Notes: generated by a model from the sequence alone, not told the origin. Positions 17,606 through 32,349 are shown, counted from the stretch's first letter. The stretch: 64,000 nt of DNA from Deinococcus phoenicis (GCF_000599865.1 NZ_JHAC01000061.1:1-64000), one strand, 5' to 3'. Numbers and translations: made by a program.

Positions 17606-18442
17606 ATGACCACCACTTCCCCCGCACTGGATACGGCCCCGACCCGCCGCCGCTCCTCCCGCTGGCGAACGCTGGCCTGGCAACTGGCCGGCCTCGCGCT
17701 GCTGCTGGCCCTGTGGTGGCTGGTCACCGACGTGCTGAAGCTCTATCCGCCCTACGTGTTCCCCAGCCCGAAGGCGGTCTGGACCGAGATCAGTTACGGC
17801 CTGTGGGGCAGTGGACCGCAGGACGGCAAACTGCTCTCGGCCATCGGCAACAGCCTGCGGCGGGTGCTGCTGGGCTACGCCGCCGCCGTGCTGCTGGGCG
17901 GCGTGGTCGGCCTGCTGATGGGCGCGTGGCGGCCCCTGCGCGAGACGGTCGGGGCCTACCTCACCGGGATTCAGAGCGTGCCCTCCATCGCCTTCGTGCC
18001 CTTTGCCATCCTGTTTTTCGGCCTGAACGAACGCGCGGTGCTGTTCGTGGTGATTCTGGAAGGCTTCATCCCGGTCGCGCTGGCGGTGTCGGGGGCGCTG
18101 ATGAACGTGCCCCCGGCGCTGCGGGTGGCGGGGCGGACGCTGGGGGCACGCGGCCTGAGCCTCACGACCGGGGTGCTGCTGCCCAGCGCCGTGCCCAGCA
18201 TCCTGACCGGACTGCGCACCGCCTGGAGCTTTGCCTGGCGCGCGCTGGTCGGCGGCGAACTGCTGGTCAGCGCGAGCGCCAGCCTGGGGTCGCAGCTGGA
18301 AGTGGGGCGCAACACCGCGAACATGGCGCTGGTGATCGCCACCATTCTGATTATCGGGACCATCGGCGGCCTGTTCGACGCGCTGCTGCGGGCGCTGGAA
18401 GCCCGCGTCCGCCGCGACTACGGCCTGGAGGTACCCCAATGA
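17606..18442 (+). CDS. ABC transporter permease, SsuC/TauC type
   Basis: The 278-residue protein has about six membrane segments and the BPD_transp_1 coupling motif in the region [24 protein letters not shown] (EAA-loop type). The [22 protein letters not shown] segment is typical of sulfonate/nitrate/taurine permeases. It starts 4 nt after the binding-protein stop, and the ATPase gene starts 10 nt after its own stop, so the three form one transcript. It should form the inner-membrane channel for the substrate delivered by the adjacent binding protein. Confidence 0.9.
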   Translation: MTTTSPALDTAPTRRRSSRWRTLAWQLAGLALLLALWWLVTDVLKLYPPYVFPSPKAVWTEISYGLWGSGPQDGKLLSAIGNSLRRVLLGYAAAVLLGGVVGLLMGAWRPLRETVGAYLTGIQSVPSIAFVPFAILFFGLNERAVLFVVILEGFIPVALAVSGALMNVPPALRVAGRTLGARGLSLTTGVLLPSAVPSILTGLRTAWSFAWRALVGGELLVSASASLGSQLEVGRNTANMALVIATILIIGTIGGLFDALLRALEARVRRDYGLEVPQ

Positions 18443-18452
18443 GAGGTGTACA

Positions 18453-19196
<744 letters not shown>

Positions 19197-19322
19197 AGCG
19201 TTTAGACCAAGCCTTTCCAAGCGAAAAGCACATCCGTGTGAACGTGTTTCCGAGGGCGCAAGAGATTCGAAAGACGCTGGCGCTGCACCGCATTTGCTGA
19301 CCAGAGCGGGCACCTCAAGTGC

Positions 19323-19328
19323 TAGTTT
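19323..19328 (+). promoter_or_regulatory. -10 box deciding the start of the AT-rich secreted protein
   Basis: TAGTTT is followed after 6 nt by GTG at 19335. An ATG two codons downstream (19341) has a GGAG sequence 5 nt before it, so the start is either of these two. Confidence 0.45.
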
Positions 19329-19334
19329 TGTGGA

Positions 19335-20018
19335 GTGAGGATGAAAGTTGCTGGCGTGGCTGCTTGCGCGTTGAGTTCAGCCCTGGTCGCCCAAGCGCTG
19401 GGTGGCTGGGAGGGACCAGCCAAGGAGCGCAAAGGACTGACCACCTACTCTGGGAAGGTTCAGGGTTGGAAGAAGGGTGTCAAAACTGTAGGAATTTTGG
19501 GAGAAGACGAAGGCGACAAACTGGTGACGGGTAAAATCGACGCCAATGGCAACTTTACCCTGAACTTTTCCAATGACAAAAAGATGCTGGATGAATATGC
19601 CTTGCCGCTTTCCTTGACCGTGCCCTACAAAGATATGTGTACTTACGATGTTTGCGAAATAACCATTTCTAACCCAGAAGCACTATGGTTAAAGTCTCCA
19701 GCCTTTTATACTGTCACAAATGGAGATCACGGCGAAGCGTTTATCAATGGCGAAGAGGTTAAAGCACCGAAACCGATAGACCTCTTCAAGATAGCCAGTG
19801 TAAACCATCTCGTTTATGCCTCCGATAATGTAGATGTCGTGGGTCAGGTCATCAACAAGGAGAACGGATCAACAGTAACGTATGATCTGCATCTTCCTGC
19901 CGGTTGGTCTTTTGTCCAGGAGTGGAGTGATCGAACCTTTGATGCCAAAGGCGGCATCGTCCGGACAGAGCGTGTCTTCAGGAGTGTTCCACCGCCGTCA
20001 ACGGCATGGGAACAGTGA
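19335..20018 (+). CDS. Hypothetical secreted protein, AT-rich gene
   Basis: I do not recognise a named family. The 227-residue product has an N-terminal signal-like segment (KVAGVAACALSSALVAQA, about 4-21) and then a beta-rich domain with motifs such as GKIDANGNFTLNF. Two cysteines (about 111 and 116, MCTYDVCE) could form a disulfide. Base composition is plainly unlike the neighbours: many A/T third positions and roughly half G+C in a genome near 70%. This suggests recent acquisition or relaxed codon use. A terminator follows at 20055-20083. It sits alone between the sulfur unit and a convergent MATE gene. Confidence 0.72.
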   Translation: MRMKVAGVAACALSSALVAQALGGWEGPAKERKGLTTYSGKVQGWKKGVKTVGILGEDEGDKLVTGKIDANGNFTLNFSNDKKMLDEYALPLSLTVPYKDMCTYDVCEITISNPEALWLKSPAFYTVTNGDHGEAFINGEEVKAPKPIDLFKIASVNHLVYASDNVDVVGQVINKENGSTVTYDLHLPAGWSFVQEWSDRTFDAKGGIVRTERVFRSVPPPSTAWEQ

Positions 20019-20054
20019 AGTGATGCCCCAGGGCGTGTAATCCAGAGATAAAGA

Positions 20055-20083
20055 GCCGCTCTCACCTGGAGCGGCATCTTTCT
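20055..20083 (+). terminator. Intrinsic terminator after the AT-rich secreted protein
   Basis: GCCGCTC pairs with GAGCGGC around a 7-nt loop (20055-20075). It is followed by ATCTTTCTATTTCT, a U-rich tract on the + strand. Confidence 0.75.
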
Positions 20084-20116
20084 ATTTCTCTGACTCCCGC
20101 ACAACCCCTGGCCTCC

Positions 20117-21520
20117 TCAGTGCCCCGCCACCGCCTCCTGGCCCCGCTGCGCCTCTGCCAGCGCCCCCCAGTTCACCCGGCGGCGCCGCCACTCGAAAAT
20201 GCTGATCTTGGCGAGTTCGTCGAGAACGCGGGCCAGGAACACGCCCCATACGCCCAGCGGGGTGTACAGGCCCAGGTAGATGGCGAGGGGCAGCCCCACC
20301 ACGAACGCGCCGACCACGTCGCCCGTGATGACGCCCTTGCCGTCCCCGACGCTGGGCAGCGCCCCCCCGCCCAGGATCATGTTGCGGACCTTGACCACCT
20401 GCGCGGCGGCGTTGATCAGGATGCCGCCCAGGGCAATAGAGCGCACGTCAGCCCCGACCGCCGGAAAAAGCAGGGGCAGCAGCAGCGCACTCAGGGCAAA
20501 CAACACGCCGAAGCCCAGGCCGGTCAGCAGCCCCGCGCGGCTCACGCGGCCCAGCCACGCCCGCGCGCCGGGACCGTCGCCCGCGCCGAGCGCCCGCCCG
20601 ACCAGCACGGTGGCGGCGCTCATCAGGCCAAAGCTGCCCACCACAAAGATGCCCTCCAGCGTCCCGACGATCTGGCTGGCGGCCAGCGCCTGCGTGCCCA
20701 CCCGCGCGAACACGGCGGCGTAGATAAAGCCCCCCAGGCTCCACACGAACTCGGTAAAGCCGATCGGGGCCGACAGGGTGATCAGGGGCAGCGCCACCGC
20801 CCGGCGCGTCCCCGCCCTGGGCAGGGCGAAGGCCGCCAGCTGACGCGGGCCGTACACCAGCGCCGCGAGCAACAGCGCCTTGAGCGTCTGCGCGATCACC
20901 AGCGCCCAGGCCGCCCCCACCACGCCCAGCTCGGGCAGCGGGCCGACGCCGAAGACCAGACCCAGGGCCGCCAGGCTCTCGACGACCACCGTGACCATCG
21001 TGGCGACCATCGGCGTGCGCGCGTGGCCCAGCGACCGCAGCGCGCCGCTGAGAATCCAGCCCACCACGCCCGGCACCAGCGACAGCATGCTGACCTGCAT
21101 GTAGGGCACGGCGGCCGTCGTCACGTCGGGGGCACCCCCCGCCAGGCGCAGCAGGCCCCCCGCCCCCAGGATGATCGGCACGGTCGCCAGGCCCGCCAGC
21201 AGCACGCTGACCGCCAGCGCAACGGTCAGCGTGCCGTTCACGCCCGCGCGGTCGCCAGCTCCCGCCCGCCGCGCCACCAGGATGGAGGTGCCCGACCCCA
21301 GCGCCCCCAGCGTCACGAAGAACATGAAACTCACGCTGCCCGACAGACCCACCGCCGCGACCGCCACCGCCCCCAGCGTGCCCACGATCACCTGGTTCAC
21401 GAAGGTCAGCACGAGTTGCAGCACCATCTCCAGGCTGACGGGGACGGCGATGGCGGCGATCTCACGCGACGGCGGATGGCTTTGAATCGATTCAGATGCG
21501 GAGGCGGGGACGGCAGACAT
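20117..21520 (-). CDS. MATE family efflux transporter
   Basis: The 467-residue inner-membrane protein has about 12 hydrophobic segments. The N-terminal half begins [30 protein letters not shown], the pattern of MatE domains, and the second half repeats it ([21 protein letters not shown]). It should export drugs or metabolites in exchange for Na+ or H+. Substrate cannot be predicted. TACCTT at 21529-21534 is 8 nt before the ATG. It converges with the secreted-protein gene across a short gap. Confidence 0.92.
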   Translation of the reverse strand: MSAVPASASESIQSHPPSREIAAIAVPVSLEMVLQLVLTFVNQVIVGTLGAVAVAAVGLSGSVSFMFFVTLGALGSGTSILVARRAGAGDRAGVNGTLTVALAVSVLLAGLATVPIILGAGGLLRLAGGAPDVTTAAVPYMQVSMLSLVPGVVGWILSGALRSLGHARTPMVATMVTVVVESLAALGLVFGVGPLPELGVVGAAWALVIAQTLKALLLAALVYGPRQLAAFALPRAGTRRAVALPLITLSAPIGFTEFVWSLGGFIYAAVFARVGTQALAASQIVGTLEGIFVVGSFGLMSAATVLVGRALGAGDGPGARAWLGRVSRAGLLTGLGFGVLFALSALLLPLLFPAVGADVRSIALGGILINAAAQVVKVRNMILGGGALPSVGDGKGVITGDVVGAFVVGLPLAIYLGLYTPLGVWGVFLARVLDELAKISIFEWRRRRVNWGALAEAQRGQEAVAGH

Positions 21521-21593
21521 ACCGCGTCAAGGTACACCCGGCAGGTGAAGGCACCGTCAGCCGAATGGCGGAGGGCTAAAGCCTTTGCCATAA

Positions 21594-21647
21594 GAATGCG
21601 GTGTTTTTCCGCATTCGTTGACCGAGCGAAGCGAGTGAATTGAACAG
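21594..21647 (+). repeat. Small non-coding repeat, family 1, short copy F
   Basis: A stem-loop GAATGCGG/CCGCATTC with a T-rich loop (21594-21616) is followed by GACCGAGCGAAGCGAG. This is the same order (hairpin, then a CGAGCG-AGCGAG motif) as the other family-1 copies, with a different stem sequence. Confidence 0.6.
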
Positions 21648-21714
21648 GAGCAGTGGGCAGAATTACGGCCCTTGGGGGAAAGCACCCCCAGTGCCTCCAT
21701 CCTGCCCACTGCTC
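21648..21714 (+). repeat. Small non-coding repeat, family 2 copy
   Basis: Perfect 13-bp inverted repeats (GAGCAGTGGGCAG at 21648-21660 and its complement at 21702-21714) enclose 41 nt. The interior contains GAATTAC, GGGGGAAAGC and TCCAT. The interior aligns by eye with the middle of the 45596-45765 element, so the two belong to one family. Confidence 0.65.
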
Positions 21715-21719
21715 TAAAC

Positions 21720-21768
21720 ACGGGAGAGGCGGCGCGCGAATCCTGCCACCGCGCGCCGCCTCTCCCGT
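21720..21768 (-). terminator. Strong 19-bp hairpin after lysJ
   Basis: A perfect 18-bp stem (21721-21738 with 21750-21767, plus one A-T pair) encloses an 11-nt loop, 10 nt beyond the stop codon of the aminotransferase. Past the stem the minus strand continues TGTTTAGAGC. It is probably the terminator for lysJ. Confidence 0.75.
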
Positions 21769-21777
21769 TCCGCCCGC

Positions 21778-23031
<1,254 letters not shown>

Positions 23032-23108
23032 GAAAAAGCCTCCTCGAAATCTGGGTTCAGTGTAGGGGGTCGGGGCAGGAAAACGGGTGGGGGTGTCCAG
23101 CCTGTCCG

Positions 23109-23984
23109 TCACGCGCGGGCGGGCAGGGGACGGCGGGCCGGGACGTTCATCAGCAGGAGGCCGGCCAGCACCACGGCCACGCCGGCACCCGACAGCCAGG
23201 TGGGACGCTCCCCGGCCACCGCCGCCCAGAACAGGCCCCAGACGGGCAGGACGTAGGTGACGGCCAGCACCTGCGTGGCCGAGATGCGCGCCAGCAGCCC
23301 GTAGTACAGCAGGTACGCCAGGCCGCTGCCGAACACGCCCAGCACCAGCACGGCGGCCCAGGCGGCCAGATTGACCCGCGCGGGGGGCGCGCCCAGCAGG
23401 GTCGGTGGAAGCAGCATCAGCACGGACAGGCCGAGCTGCGTGGTCGCCAGCCCGATGGGATTCAGGCCGCCCAGGGTGCGCTTGGCGACGGCTGTCGCGG
23501 CGGCGTAGCTCAGGCTGGCCGCCGCGATGACCAGCACGCCGAACAGGGTCGCGTGCCCCCCGTGCATGCCGTCCAGCACGGTCAGCCCCACCCCGCCGAA
23601 GCCCAGCAGGACCCCCGGCAGCATCCGCGTGCCCGCAGACGTGCCGCCCAGCCCCAGCCCGATCAGCAGGCTGAACAGCGGCGTGGTCGCGTTCAGGACC
23701 GCCGCGACGTTGCTGGAGACGGTCTGCTCGCCCCAGGCGAAGAACGTCCAGGGCACGACGTTGTTCAGCAGCGCCACCAGCAGCAGCGGTTTCCACAGCC
23801 GCAGCGGCGGCAGGGCGTGCCGGCCCAGCTTCAGCGCCAGCCACAGCACCAGCACCCCGAACACCGAGCGCAGCAGCGCCACCCACAGCGGCGGGAACGC
23901 CTCCCCCCCCAGGCGGATCAGCAGGAACGAGACGCCCCACACGGCGGACAGAAGCACCATCTGGAAGACGTCCTGGCGGGTCAC
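23109..23984 (-). CDS. EamA/DMT family transporter
   Basis: The 291-residue protein has ten predicted membrane segments in two EamA repeats, the RhaT/YdcZ-like drug/metabolite transporter fold. The repeats begin [27 protein letters not shown] and [25 protein letters not shown]. The start is a GTG at 23984 whose last bases form the TGA stop of the upstream PNPOx-like gene, a 4-nt overlap. Export of an amino acid or vitamer is typical; coupling to a PNPOx-fold protein and a PLP-binding regulator hints at a B6-related or amino-acid substrate (inference). Confidence 0.88.
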   Translation of the reverse strand: MTRQDVFQMVLLSAVWGVSFLLIRLGGEAFPPLWVALLRSVFGVLVLWLALKLGRHALPPLRLWKPLLLVALLNNVVPWTFFAWGEQTVSSNVAAVLNATTPLFSLLIGLGLGGTSAGTRMLPGVLLGFGGVGLTVLDGMHGGHATLFGVLVIAAASLSYAAATAVAKRTLGGLNPIGLATTQLGLSVLMLLPPTLLGAPPARVNLAAWAAVLVLGVFGSGLAYLLYYGLLARISATQVLAVTYVLPVWGLFWAAVAGERPTWLSGAGVAVVLAGLLLMNVPARRPLPARA

Positions 23985-24595
23985 GGGGTCTCCGCCAGGG
24001 GCCGGGGGCGCAGCTGTTCCGGCGACAGGGCGGGCCAGTCCTGCGTCTGCGCGGCGGCGTCCGCCCAGTTCTCCTTGCCGCTCCAACGTTCGACGGCGAG
24101 CGAGTAGACACTGGTGCGCGCGAGGTCGGCGGCCGTGATGGGCCGCGTCTGTCGGCCGATGGTGAGGCCCGGAAACAGCCGTTCGGACAGGACGCGCAGG
24201 GCCTCCCGCGCCTCCGCCGGCTCGGTCAGCAGCCGGGCGGTGCCGAAGGCGACCACGCTGCGGTACTGCACCGACAGTTCGAGGGGATCGTTGCTGGGCA
24301 GCAGCGCCCCGATCTCGGACGCCTCGAAGGTGGCGGGATGGCCCTGGGCCGTGTTGGCCCGCAGCCGCCCGACGACGTTGGTGTGATACACGAGGTCGTG
24401 CGTCTCCGGGCGGTACGCGAAGGCCAGCGGCGTGATGAAGGGGAAGGCCTCGCCGTCCTCGCCTGCCCAGACGGTCGCCACCCGGCCTACACCGACGCGG
24501 GCGAGCAGCGCGCGAATCCAGGCGTCGCCTTTGCGATTCTGGGGGCGGCGGCTGAGCGCGGGGTCACGGCTGCGGGGATCGTAAAAGTCGGTCAT
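23981..24595 (-). CDS. Pyridoxamine 5'-phosphate oxidase-fold flavoprotein
   Basis: The 204-residue protein has the split beta-barrel layout of PNPOx-like/NimA-type FMN proteins. Typical segments are [39 protein letters not shown] and a [13 protein letters not shown] strand. It lacks the C-terminal dimer segment of true PdxH. It may be an FMN or haem-binding detoxification protein rather than the B6 oxidase. An AAGGAG precedes the ATG. It leads the PNPOx-EamA pair and is divergent from the MocR regulator, with a 12-bp tandem repeat just upstream. Confidence 0.8.
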   Translation of the reverse strand: MTDFYDPRSRDPALSRRPQNRKGDAWIRALLARVGVGRVATVWAGEDGEAFPFITPLAFAYRPETHDLVYHTNVVGRLRANTAQGHPATFEASEIGALLPSNDPLELSVQYRSVVAFGTARLLTEPAEAREALRVLSERLFPGLTIGRQTRPITAADLARTSVYSLAVERWSGKENWADAAAQTQDWPALSPEQLRPRPLAETP

Positions 24596-24606
24596 GTCAG
24601 CTCCTT

Positions 24607-24630
24607 TTCCTTTTCAAATTCCTTTTCAAA
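24607..24630. promoter_or_regulatory. 12-bp tandem direct repeat, candidate MocR-regulator site
   Basis: TTCCTTTTCAAA is repeated twice head to tail immediately upstream of the Shine-Dalgarno of the PNPOx-like gene. MocR-type regulators often bind direct repeats in the shared intergenic region, so this is a good operator candidate. Confidence 0.5.
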
Positions 24631-24732
24631 GTGGGGGCCGCTGCTGGTCAGCCCCACCATGAGGGAGAAACGGTGGGCCGCCCAGCGCCTCTCCCCGTGA
24701 CACTCCAGCCGTCATGCTTCTAAGCTAGAGCC

Positions 24733-26217
24733 ATGCTGGACCCCAGGACAGAGCCGGAACGGGCACGAATGAGCAGTCCACTTGACGCGCTGCCCGTTCC
24801 ACTGACGCTGGACCGCTCGGCCCCCGCGCCTCTCCACATGCAACTGGCCGCACAGGTCCGGGCAGCGGCCCTGGCGGGCACCCTCCCGGCGGGGACAGTG
24901 TTGCCCGGTTCGCGCTCGCTGGCGGCGGCCCTGGGCGTGACGCGCGGCGTGGTCACGGCGGCGTTCGAGACGCTCCTGCTCGACGGCACGCTGGAAGCGC
25001 GGCCCGGCAGCGGCACCCGGGTGGCGGCTGGAGTGGCCGCCAGAGGCGAACGCGGCGGGGCCGGCGACCTGCCCGCCTGGCTGTCCCTGCCCGGCCCGCC
25101 CCCGATGGACGCGCCGGCGACCGCTCCCGGCATCCACTTTCGCCACGGTGTCGCCGGAACGCGCGTGCTGGACCTGCGGGCCTGGCGGGCCGCCTGGACA
25201 GCAGCGGCGCGGCAGGTGCCCGACGGCGACTACGGCGACCCGGCGGGCGAGCCGGAGTTGCGCGCGGCGCTGGCCGCCTTCGTGGGCCGGGCGCGGGGCC
25301 TGCGGACGGACGCGGGGCAGGTGGTGGTGACCTCGGGCAGCCTGATGGCCCTGGGCCTGATCGCCCGCCTGCTGCCGCCCAGCAGCCGCGTGCTGAGCGA
25401 GAATCCCGGCTACCGCGCCGCGCGGCAGGTGCTGCTCGATGCCGGGCTGGAGGTCTTGCCCCTGCCAGTGGACGGGGACGGCCCGGTCACCGGCGACCTG
25501 CCCCCGGCGCGGCTGGTGGTCGTGACGCCCAGCCACCAGTACCCGCTGGGCGTCCGCATGACGCTGCCCCGGCGGCTCGCGCTCCTGCGCTGGGCGCAGC
25601 AGCACGACGCCCTGATCGTGGAGGACGATTACGACGGCGAATTCCGTTACGGCGCGCCGCCCCTGCCGCCGCTGGCGAGCCTGGAAGGGGCGGCCAGCCG
25701 GGTGCTGTACCTGGGCACCCTCAGCAAACTGCTGACGCCCGCCGTGCGGACGGGCTTCGTGGTGGCCCCGCCCGCGCTGGTGCCGGCGCTGGTCCGCGCC
25801 CGCGCGCTGGCGGACGGCGGACAGAACCGGGTCACGCAGGCCGCCCTGACCCATTTTCTGCTGGGAGGGCATCTCGACCGGCACGTGCGCCGCGCCCGCC
25901 GCTGGCATGGACAGCAGCAGGCGGCCCTGGCCCGCGCCCTCGCCCCCCTGGCCCCGGACGCCGTGCTGGGCGGCATCGAGGCGGGATTGCACGCCTGCCT
26001 GCACCTCCCGGCCCACCTGCCGGCCGGGGAGGTGGCGGCCACCCTCGCGGGGCGGGGCGTCCACGTTTCCACGCTGGAGGGCTACACCTTCAGCGGTCAG
26101 GCCCCGAATGCCCTGCTGCTCGGCTACGGCGGGCTGACGGTGGCCCAGATCGAACGGGGCGCGCGTGAGATCGTGCGGGTGGTCGGCACGCGGCTGGGGA
26201 AGGGCGGAGACGGGTAA
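24733..26217 (+). CDS. MocR/PdxR-type regulator (GntR HTH fused to aminotransferase fold)
   Basis: The 494-residue protein has an N-terminal winged HTH (about 30-100; LAAALGVTRGVVTAAFETLLLDG) and a C-terminal class-I aminotransferase fold. The latter shows VTSGSLMAL, VTPSHQYPLG, EDDYDGEFRY and the PLP lysine in TLSKL (Lys332). Such proteins use PLP as effector or in sensing an amine. It is divergent from PNPOx-EamA, which is the usual place for MocR targets. TAAGCT at 24721-24726, 6 nt before the ATG, supports the start at 24733 rather than the second ATG at 24769. Confidence 0.92.
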   Translation: MLDPRTEPERARMSSPLDALPVPLTLDRSAPAPLHMQLAAQVRAAALAGTLPAGTVLPGSRSLAAALGVTRGVVTAAFETLLLDGTLEARPGSGTRVAAGVAARGERGGAGDLPAWLSLPGPPPMDAPATAPGIHFRHGVAGTRVLDLRAWRAAWTAAARQVPDGDYGDPAGEPELRAALAAFVGRARGLRTDAGQVVVTSGSLMALGLIARLLPPSSRVLSENPGYRAARQVLLDAGLEVLPLPVDGDGPVTGDLPPARLVVVTPSHQYPLGVRMTLPRRLALLRWAQQHDALIVEDDYDGEFRYGAPPLPPLASLEGAASRVLYLGTLSKLLTPAVRTGFVVAPPALVPALVRARALADGGQNRVTQAALTHFLLGGHLDRHVRRARRWHGQQQAALARALAPLAPDAVLGGIEAGLHACLHLPAHLPAGEVAATLAGRGVHVSTLEGYTFSGQAPNALLLGYGGLTVAQIERGAREIVRVVGTRLGKGGDG

Positions 26218-26236
26218 TCCGCGCCGCCGGCCCGCG

Positions 26237-26491
26237 CTACTGTTTGCGGTTGTGCCGCTCGGGGGGCACGCTCAGGTGGGACTTGTCCACCCCCTCGGTC
26301 GCGGGGGGCAGGTCCAGCGGTTCTTCGGCCAGGTCGCGCATCTCGCGGTCGGCGGCCTCGGCCACGTCCGGCGTCCAGTGACCATGCTGGGTCTGCGTGT
26401 CCGGGTTCTGGTTGTCCGGGTTCTGGTTGTCCGGGTGCTGCTTGTCCGGGGGCTGCGGCGTGTCGTTCGTGGGTTCTTCCTGCTCAGGCAT
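26237..26491 (-). CDS. Hypothetical small hydrophilic protein with DNQNP repeats
   Basis: The 84-residue product is highly polar and probably disordered. Residues about 12-35 hold tandem PDNQNP-like units (PDKQHPDNQNPDNQNPDTQT). There is no signal peptide, membrane segment or known domain. The start at 26491 was chosen because GGAGGTG lies just upstream; the longer frame is not supported. It converges with the MocR gene, 20 nt apart. Such short hydrophilic proteins can act in desiccation tolerance, but nothing in the sequence proves this. Confidence 0.65.
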   Translation of the reverse strand: MPEQEEPTNDTPQPPDKQHPDNQNPDNQNPDTQTQHGHWTPDVAEAADREMRDLAEEPLDLPPATEGVDKSHLSVPPERHNRKQ

Positions 26492-26606
26492 GAGGCACCT
26501 CCTCCCCCATTCGACCTGTTCTGGGCAGCCGCCGGACAAGAAAACGGGCCGCCCCCCTGCCGAAAAGCTTCACACGGGAGGGCGGAGCCGGGCCTACAGC
26601 CCCCGT

Positions 26607-26740
26607 TATAAGAATTCCGGTTGAACAGTTTTTGTCACTGTTCAACCCGAGCGGAGCGAGCCGGAAAGAAACGGTTGCCGGGAAAGGAGTTATCGAAGCG
26701 GCGCTTTCCCGATTTGAGAACGGATTGGACGGAAACCGTA

Positions 26741-26743
<3 letters not shown>
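26607..26743 (+). repeat. Small non-coding repeat, family 1 copy B
   Basis: This copy is nearly identical to copy A (5429-5560), inverted. It has the 10-bp stem GTTGAACAGT/ACTGTTCAAC at 26620-26646, then CCGAGCGGAGCGAGCC and an end GGACGGAAACCGTATTA. Its last bases are the TAA stop codon of herA. Confidence 0.85.
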
Positions 26744-28548
<1,805 letters not shown>

Positions 28549-28552
<4 letters not shown>

Positions 28553-29601
28553 GCGCCCACCGCCCGGCCATACTCCTGCGCGAGGTGCGCGCGGATGCGC
28601 CGGGTCACCAGTTCCGGGCTGCCCATCGCGCGGCCCATCGCCTGTTCGAGCGCGGCGGTGGGAATCAGGTTCTGCGGCGCGCGCGGGTCCTTGTGCGGCT
28701 GGCTGGCGAGGCGGCACAGCAGCGCGCCGGAAAGGTCCGCGATGTCCTGCACGCCGCGCGGCACGAACTCGCTGTCTTCCGGGGCGTGCATTTCCAGGCG
28801 CATCACGCCCGCCAGCGGGTGCTGGTAAAAGGGCGCCTCGCACAGCCGCACGTACCAGGTAAAGCGCTGCTCGCGGCCGCCCTCGCCGCCCTCGCCCCGG
28901 TCGCCCAGCGTGAAGCGCAGGATCGGGGTGCGCTCGCCCGGCTTCAGCTCGGTCAGCAGACCGATGCGGTCCGCGCCGAGGTAATCGGTGTGCAGCGTCT
29001 TGACGTAGCCCACCACCGCGCGGCCCGCCTCACCGATCCGCACCGGGCCGTCTTGCAGCACCAGCGTGTCGGGCAGCGCGTCGGGGTCCGTCTCGTCCAG
29101 CGGCAGGGGCGAGGCGAGGTCGGCGCTCATCTGCTGCTCGGCGTCCAGCATCAGGCGCTGGATTTTGCTGCGCGCGCCTTCCACCTGCGCGCCGCTGAAG
29201 GGATGCGGGTCGTACTCCAGGCGGCCCGAGTGCGGATTGCGGGGGCTGAGGCGGGCTGCCTCCAGCCGGGCATCGCCGCTGTAGGCCAGCACGCGCCGCG
29301 CCGCCACGCCCTGCAACTCGGCGCGGCGCGTGCCGTGCGGGCAGAGGTCCACGGCGCCCACCACGAAGGCCCCGAAACCCGCCACGCTCAGGGTTCCGGC
29401 CTCGTCGTCGAGCAGCAGGCGGGCTTCCATGCGCGGCTTACCGTCCACCACCAGCACACGCCGCACCCGCTCCGGCACGCCGCGCGTGGGCAGGGCCGCC
29501 CAGCGGTCCATCTCGGCATTGAAGACCAGCCCGGCGAAGGGACTCAGGGTCAGTTGCCCGTCGAAGGTGTCCACAGGCCAGGGGTCAAGGCGAATCCGCA
29601 T
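28549..29601 (-). CDS. nurA: NurA nuclease
   Basis: NurA is a Mn-dependent 5'-3' nuclease that partners HerA in double-strand-break resection. The 350-residue product has the N-terminal [12 protein letters not shown] motif (about 51-62, first catalytic Asp), a central acidic LVLQDGPV strand (around 188) and a C-terminal histidine block. The start was set at the second ATG (29601) because TAGAAT at 29609-29614 lies 7 nt before it, and the first ATG (29610) lies inside that -10 box. Its stop overlaps the herA GTG. Confidence 0.88.
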
Positions 29602-29608
29602 GCGGGGC

Positions 29609-29614
29609 ATTCTA
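29609..29614 (-). promoter_or_regulatory. -10 box of nurA-herA, deciding the nurA start
   Basis: TAGAAT (minus strand) overlaps the first ATG of the open frame and ends 7 nt before the second ATG. A leaderless start at 29601 fits the Deinococcus pattern. Confidence 0.55.
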
Positions 29615-29666
29615 GGTTGTGGGGTACGGGGTGTGGGTGCAGGAGCGGTCTTTTCCCGGGAATCCC

Positions 29667-30290
29667 TTACGCCTGATACCCGCTCAACGCCCGCAACCCC
29701 GCCTCGTCGGTCAGGGTCAGGCAGCGGTAGGCGGGGGTGAGCAGGCCGTCGTCACGCATCTCGCCAATCAGCTTGCTGACGCTCTCGCGGGTGGCGCCGG
29801 TGCCCTCGGCAATCAGTTCGTGGGTGGCGCGGACATAGCGGACGCCGTCGCGGTGTGCCCCACCCAGGCTGCTGTCCGCGAGGTTGAGCAGGTAGCGGGC
29901 GATCCGTTCGCGCAGCTCGCCGTCCTGGATATGCACGCCGTCGGTCATCATGCGCTGAAGCTGGGTGCTGAGGCTGCGCGTGATCTCCCACAATTCGGCC
30001 TGCCCAAGGTGCTGCGGATGCAGAGGCGTCAGGGTCGCGTCGGTCAGGGCGCTCACCTGGTGGCCGCGCACCAGGCCGTGTAGGGTTTCCTCACCGAAAA
30101 CGTCGCCGGGCCGGATATGCCGCACCGTCAGGGTCCGGCCCTGGGGCGTCAGGCGCACGGCGCGCAGCAGGCCGCTGTCCAGACGGTAGAGGCTGGGCGC
30201 GGGGTCGCCCGCGTAGTACAGGGTTTCCCCCCGCCGCAGCGAGCGGTAGAGGAGGTCGGTCGTGGCGGGCGGGGAGATATGCAGAGTCAT
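29667..30290 (-). CDS. Crp/Fnr family transcriptional regulator
   Basis: The 207-residue protein has an N-terminal cNMP-binding-like beta-roll ([43 protein letters not shown]) and a C-terminal winged HTH ([28 protein letters not shown]). The effector pocket lacks the classical cAMP-binding R-S/T pair, so the ligand is unknown. It is related in type to the D. radiodurans stress regulator DdrI, but orthology is not claimed. The start at 30290 has AGGAGT upstream. It lies 65 nt upstream of nurA on the same strand, so co-regulation is possible. Confidence 0.88.
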   Translation of the reverse strand: MTLHISPPATTDLLYRSLRRGETLYYAGDPAPSLYRLDSGLLRAVRLTPQGRTLTVRHIRPGDVFGEETLHGLVRGHQVSALTDATLTPLHPQHLGQAELWEITRSLSTQLQRMMTDGVHIQDGELRERIARYLLNLADSSLGGAHRDGVRYVRATHELIAEGTGATRESVSKLIGEMRDDGLLTPAYRCLTLTDEAGLRALSGYQA

Positions 30291-30417
30291 GACGTACTCC
30301 TGAAGACGGGGAAAGACAGGGGGGAGCAAAGCTGCCCAGACTGTACAAAGTTTGTCCAAGGTTCGAGCGTTCAGCCCCCACTTTGTGAAGGTCCTCCCAA
30401 GTTCGTGCCCGGTCCGC

Positions 30418-31332
30418 TCAAGCGAAGACTTCCAGGCCGTCCTGCACGACGCTGGCGTGGGCCGCGACGGTCAGCGCCGGGTCGCGGTTGTAGCCGCCCG
30501 CCAGCATTGTCACGACGGGGACGCCCGCGCGGCGCGCCCAGGTCAGCACCGCGCGGTTGCGCTCCCGTACTCCGTCCAGCGTGAGGGCGAAGCGGCCGAA
30601 GCGGTCCCCGGCCAGCACATCCACCCCGGCAAGGTACAGCAGCAGGTCCGGGCGGAACGCCTCCAGCGCGGGAAGGGCCTGCCCACGCAGCACGGCCAGA
30701 TACTCGGCGTCCGTTACCCCGTCGGGCAGGCCCAGGTCGAGACTGCTGACCTCCTTGCGAAAGGGGTAGTTGCGCTCGCCGTGGATGCTGAGCGTGAAGG
30801 CACGTGCCTCTGCGCCCAGCAGCGCCGCCGTGCCGTTGCCCTGATGCACGTCCAGATCGAGGATAGCCACCCGCCGCGCCAGGCCCCCCTCCAGCGCGAG
30901 GTGGGTCAGGATCGCGGCGTCGTTCACCAGGCAGAAGCCCTCGGCGCGGTCGCGGAAGGCGTGGTGGGTGCCACCCGCCAGGTTCGCGCCCCAGCCGTGT
31001 GCGAGTGCGTCGTGCAGCGCCGCGAGGCTGCCGCCCGCCGCACGCCGGGCACGCTCGACCACGCCCGCGCTCCAGGGCAACCCGAAGGCGCGTTCCTCGG
31101 CGGCCGTCACCTCCCCGCGCCGCCAGCGCCGCAGCCAGGCGGGATCATGCAAGCGCGCGGCGTCCGCCCAGCGCAGGGCCGGGGTGTCCAGCACGGGCAG
31201 CAGGCCCGCCAGATGCTCCGCTACGCCCGCGTATTTGTAGGCCGGAAACCGGTGGCCCTCCGGCAGCGGAAAGGTGTACGCGGCGGGCGTGTAGGCCCGG
31301 AAGGGGTGCCGGAAAGGGCCAGAGTCGGTCAC
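30418..31332 (-). CDS. Histone deacetylase superfamily / acetoin-utilisation-type hydrolase
   Basis: The 304-residue arginase/HDAC-fold protein has GGTHHAF (histidine pair), [18 protein letters not shown] (zinc Asp/His) and [13 protein letters not shown] (zinc Asp). These zinc ligands and the HH dyad are intact, so it should be an active deacylase; substrates could be acetyl-lysine, acetylpolyamines or similar. The start is uncertain: GTG at 31332 (with CACACT 6 nt upstream and the family-like N-terminus [13 protein letters not shown]) is preferred, but GTG 31380 or ATG 31365 in the same frame are possible. It is divergent from the PfkB kinase gene. Confidence 0.85.
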   Translation of the reverse strand: MTDSGPFRHPFRAYTPAAYTFPLPEGHRFPAYKYAGVAEHLAGLLPVLDTPALRWADAARLHDPAWLRRWRRGEVTAAEERAFGLPWSAGVVERARRAAGGSLAALHDALAHGWGANLAGGTHHAFRDRAEGFCLVNDAAILTHLALEGGLARRVAILDLDVHQGNGTAALLGAEARAFTLSIHGERNYPFRKEVSSLDLGLPDGVTDAEYLAVLRGQALPALEAFRPDLLLYLAGVDVLAGDRFGRFALTLDGVRERNRAVLTWARRAGVPVVTMLAGGYNRDPALTVAAHASVVQDGLEVFA

Positions 31333-31440
31333 GTCCGCAGTGTGGCGCAGGCGGGCCGGGAACATGGCTGGCGAGGTCACTCAAAGGTTGAACAACCGGA
31401 CCCGCTGTGGGACGGGACGCGGAGCTTTACGCTGTCGGGC

Positions 31441-32349
<909 letters not shown>

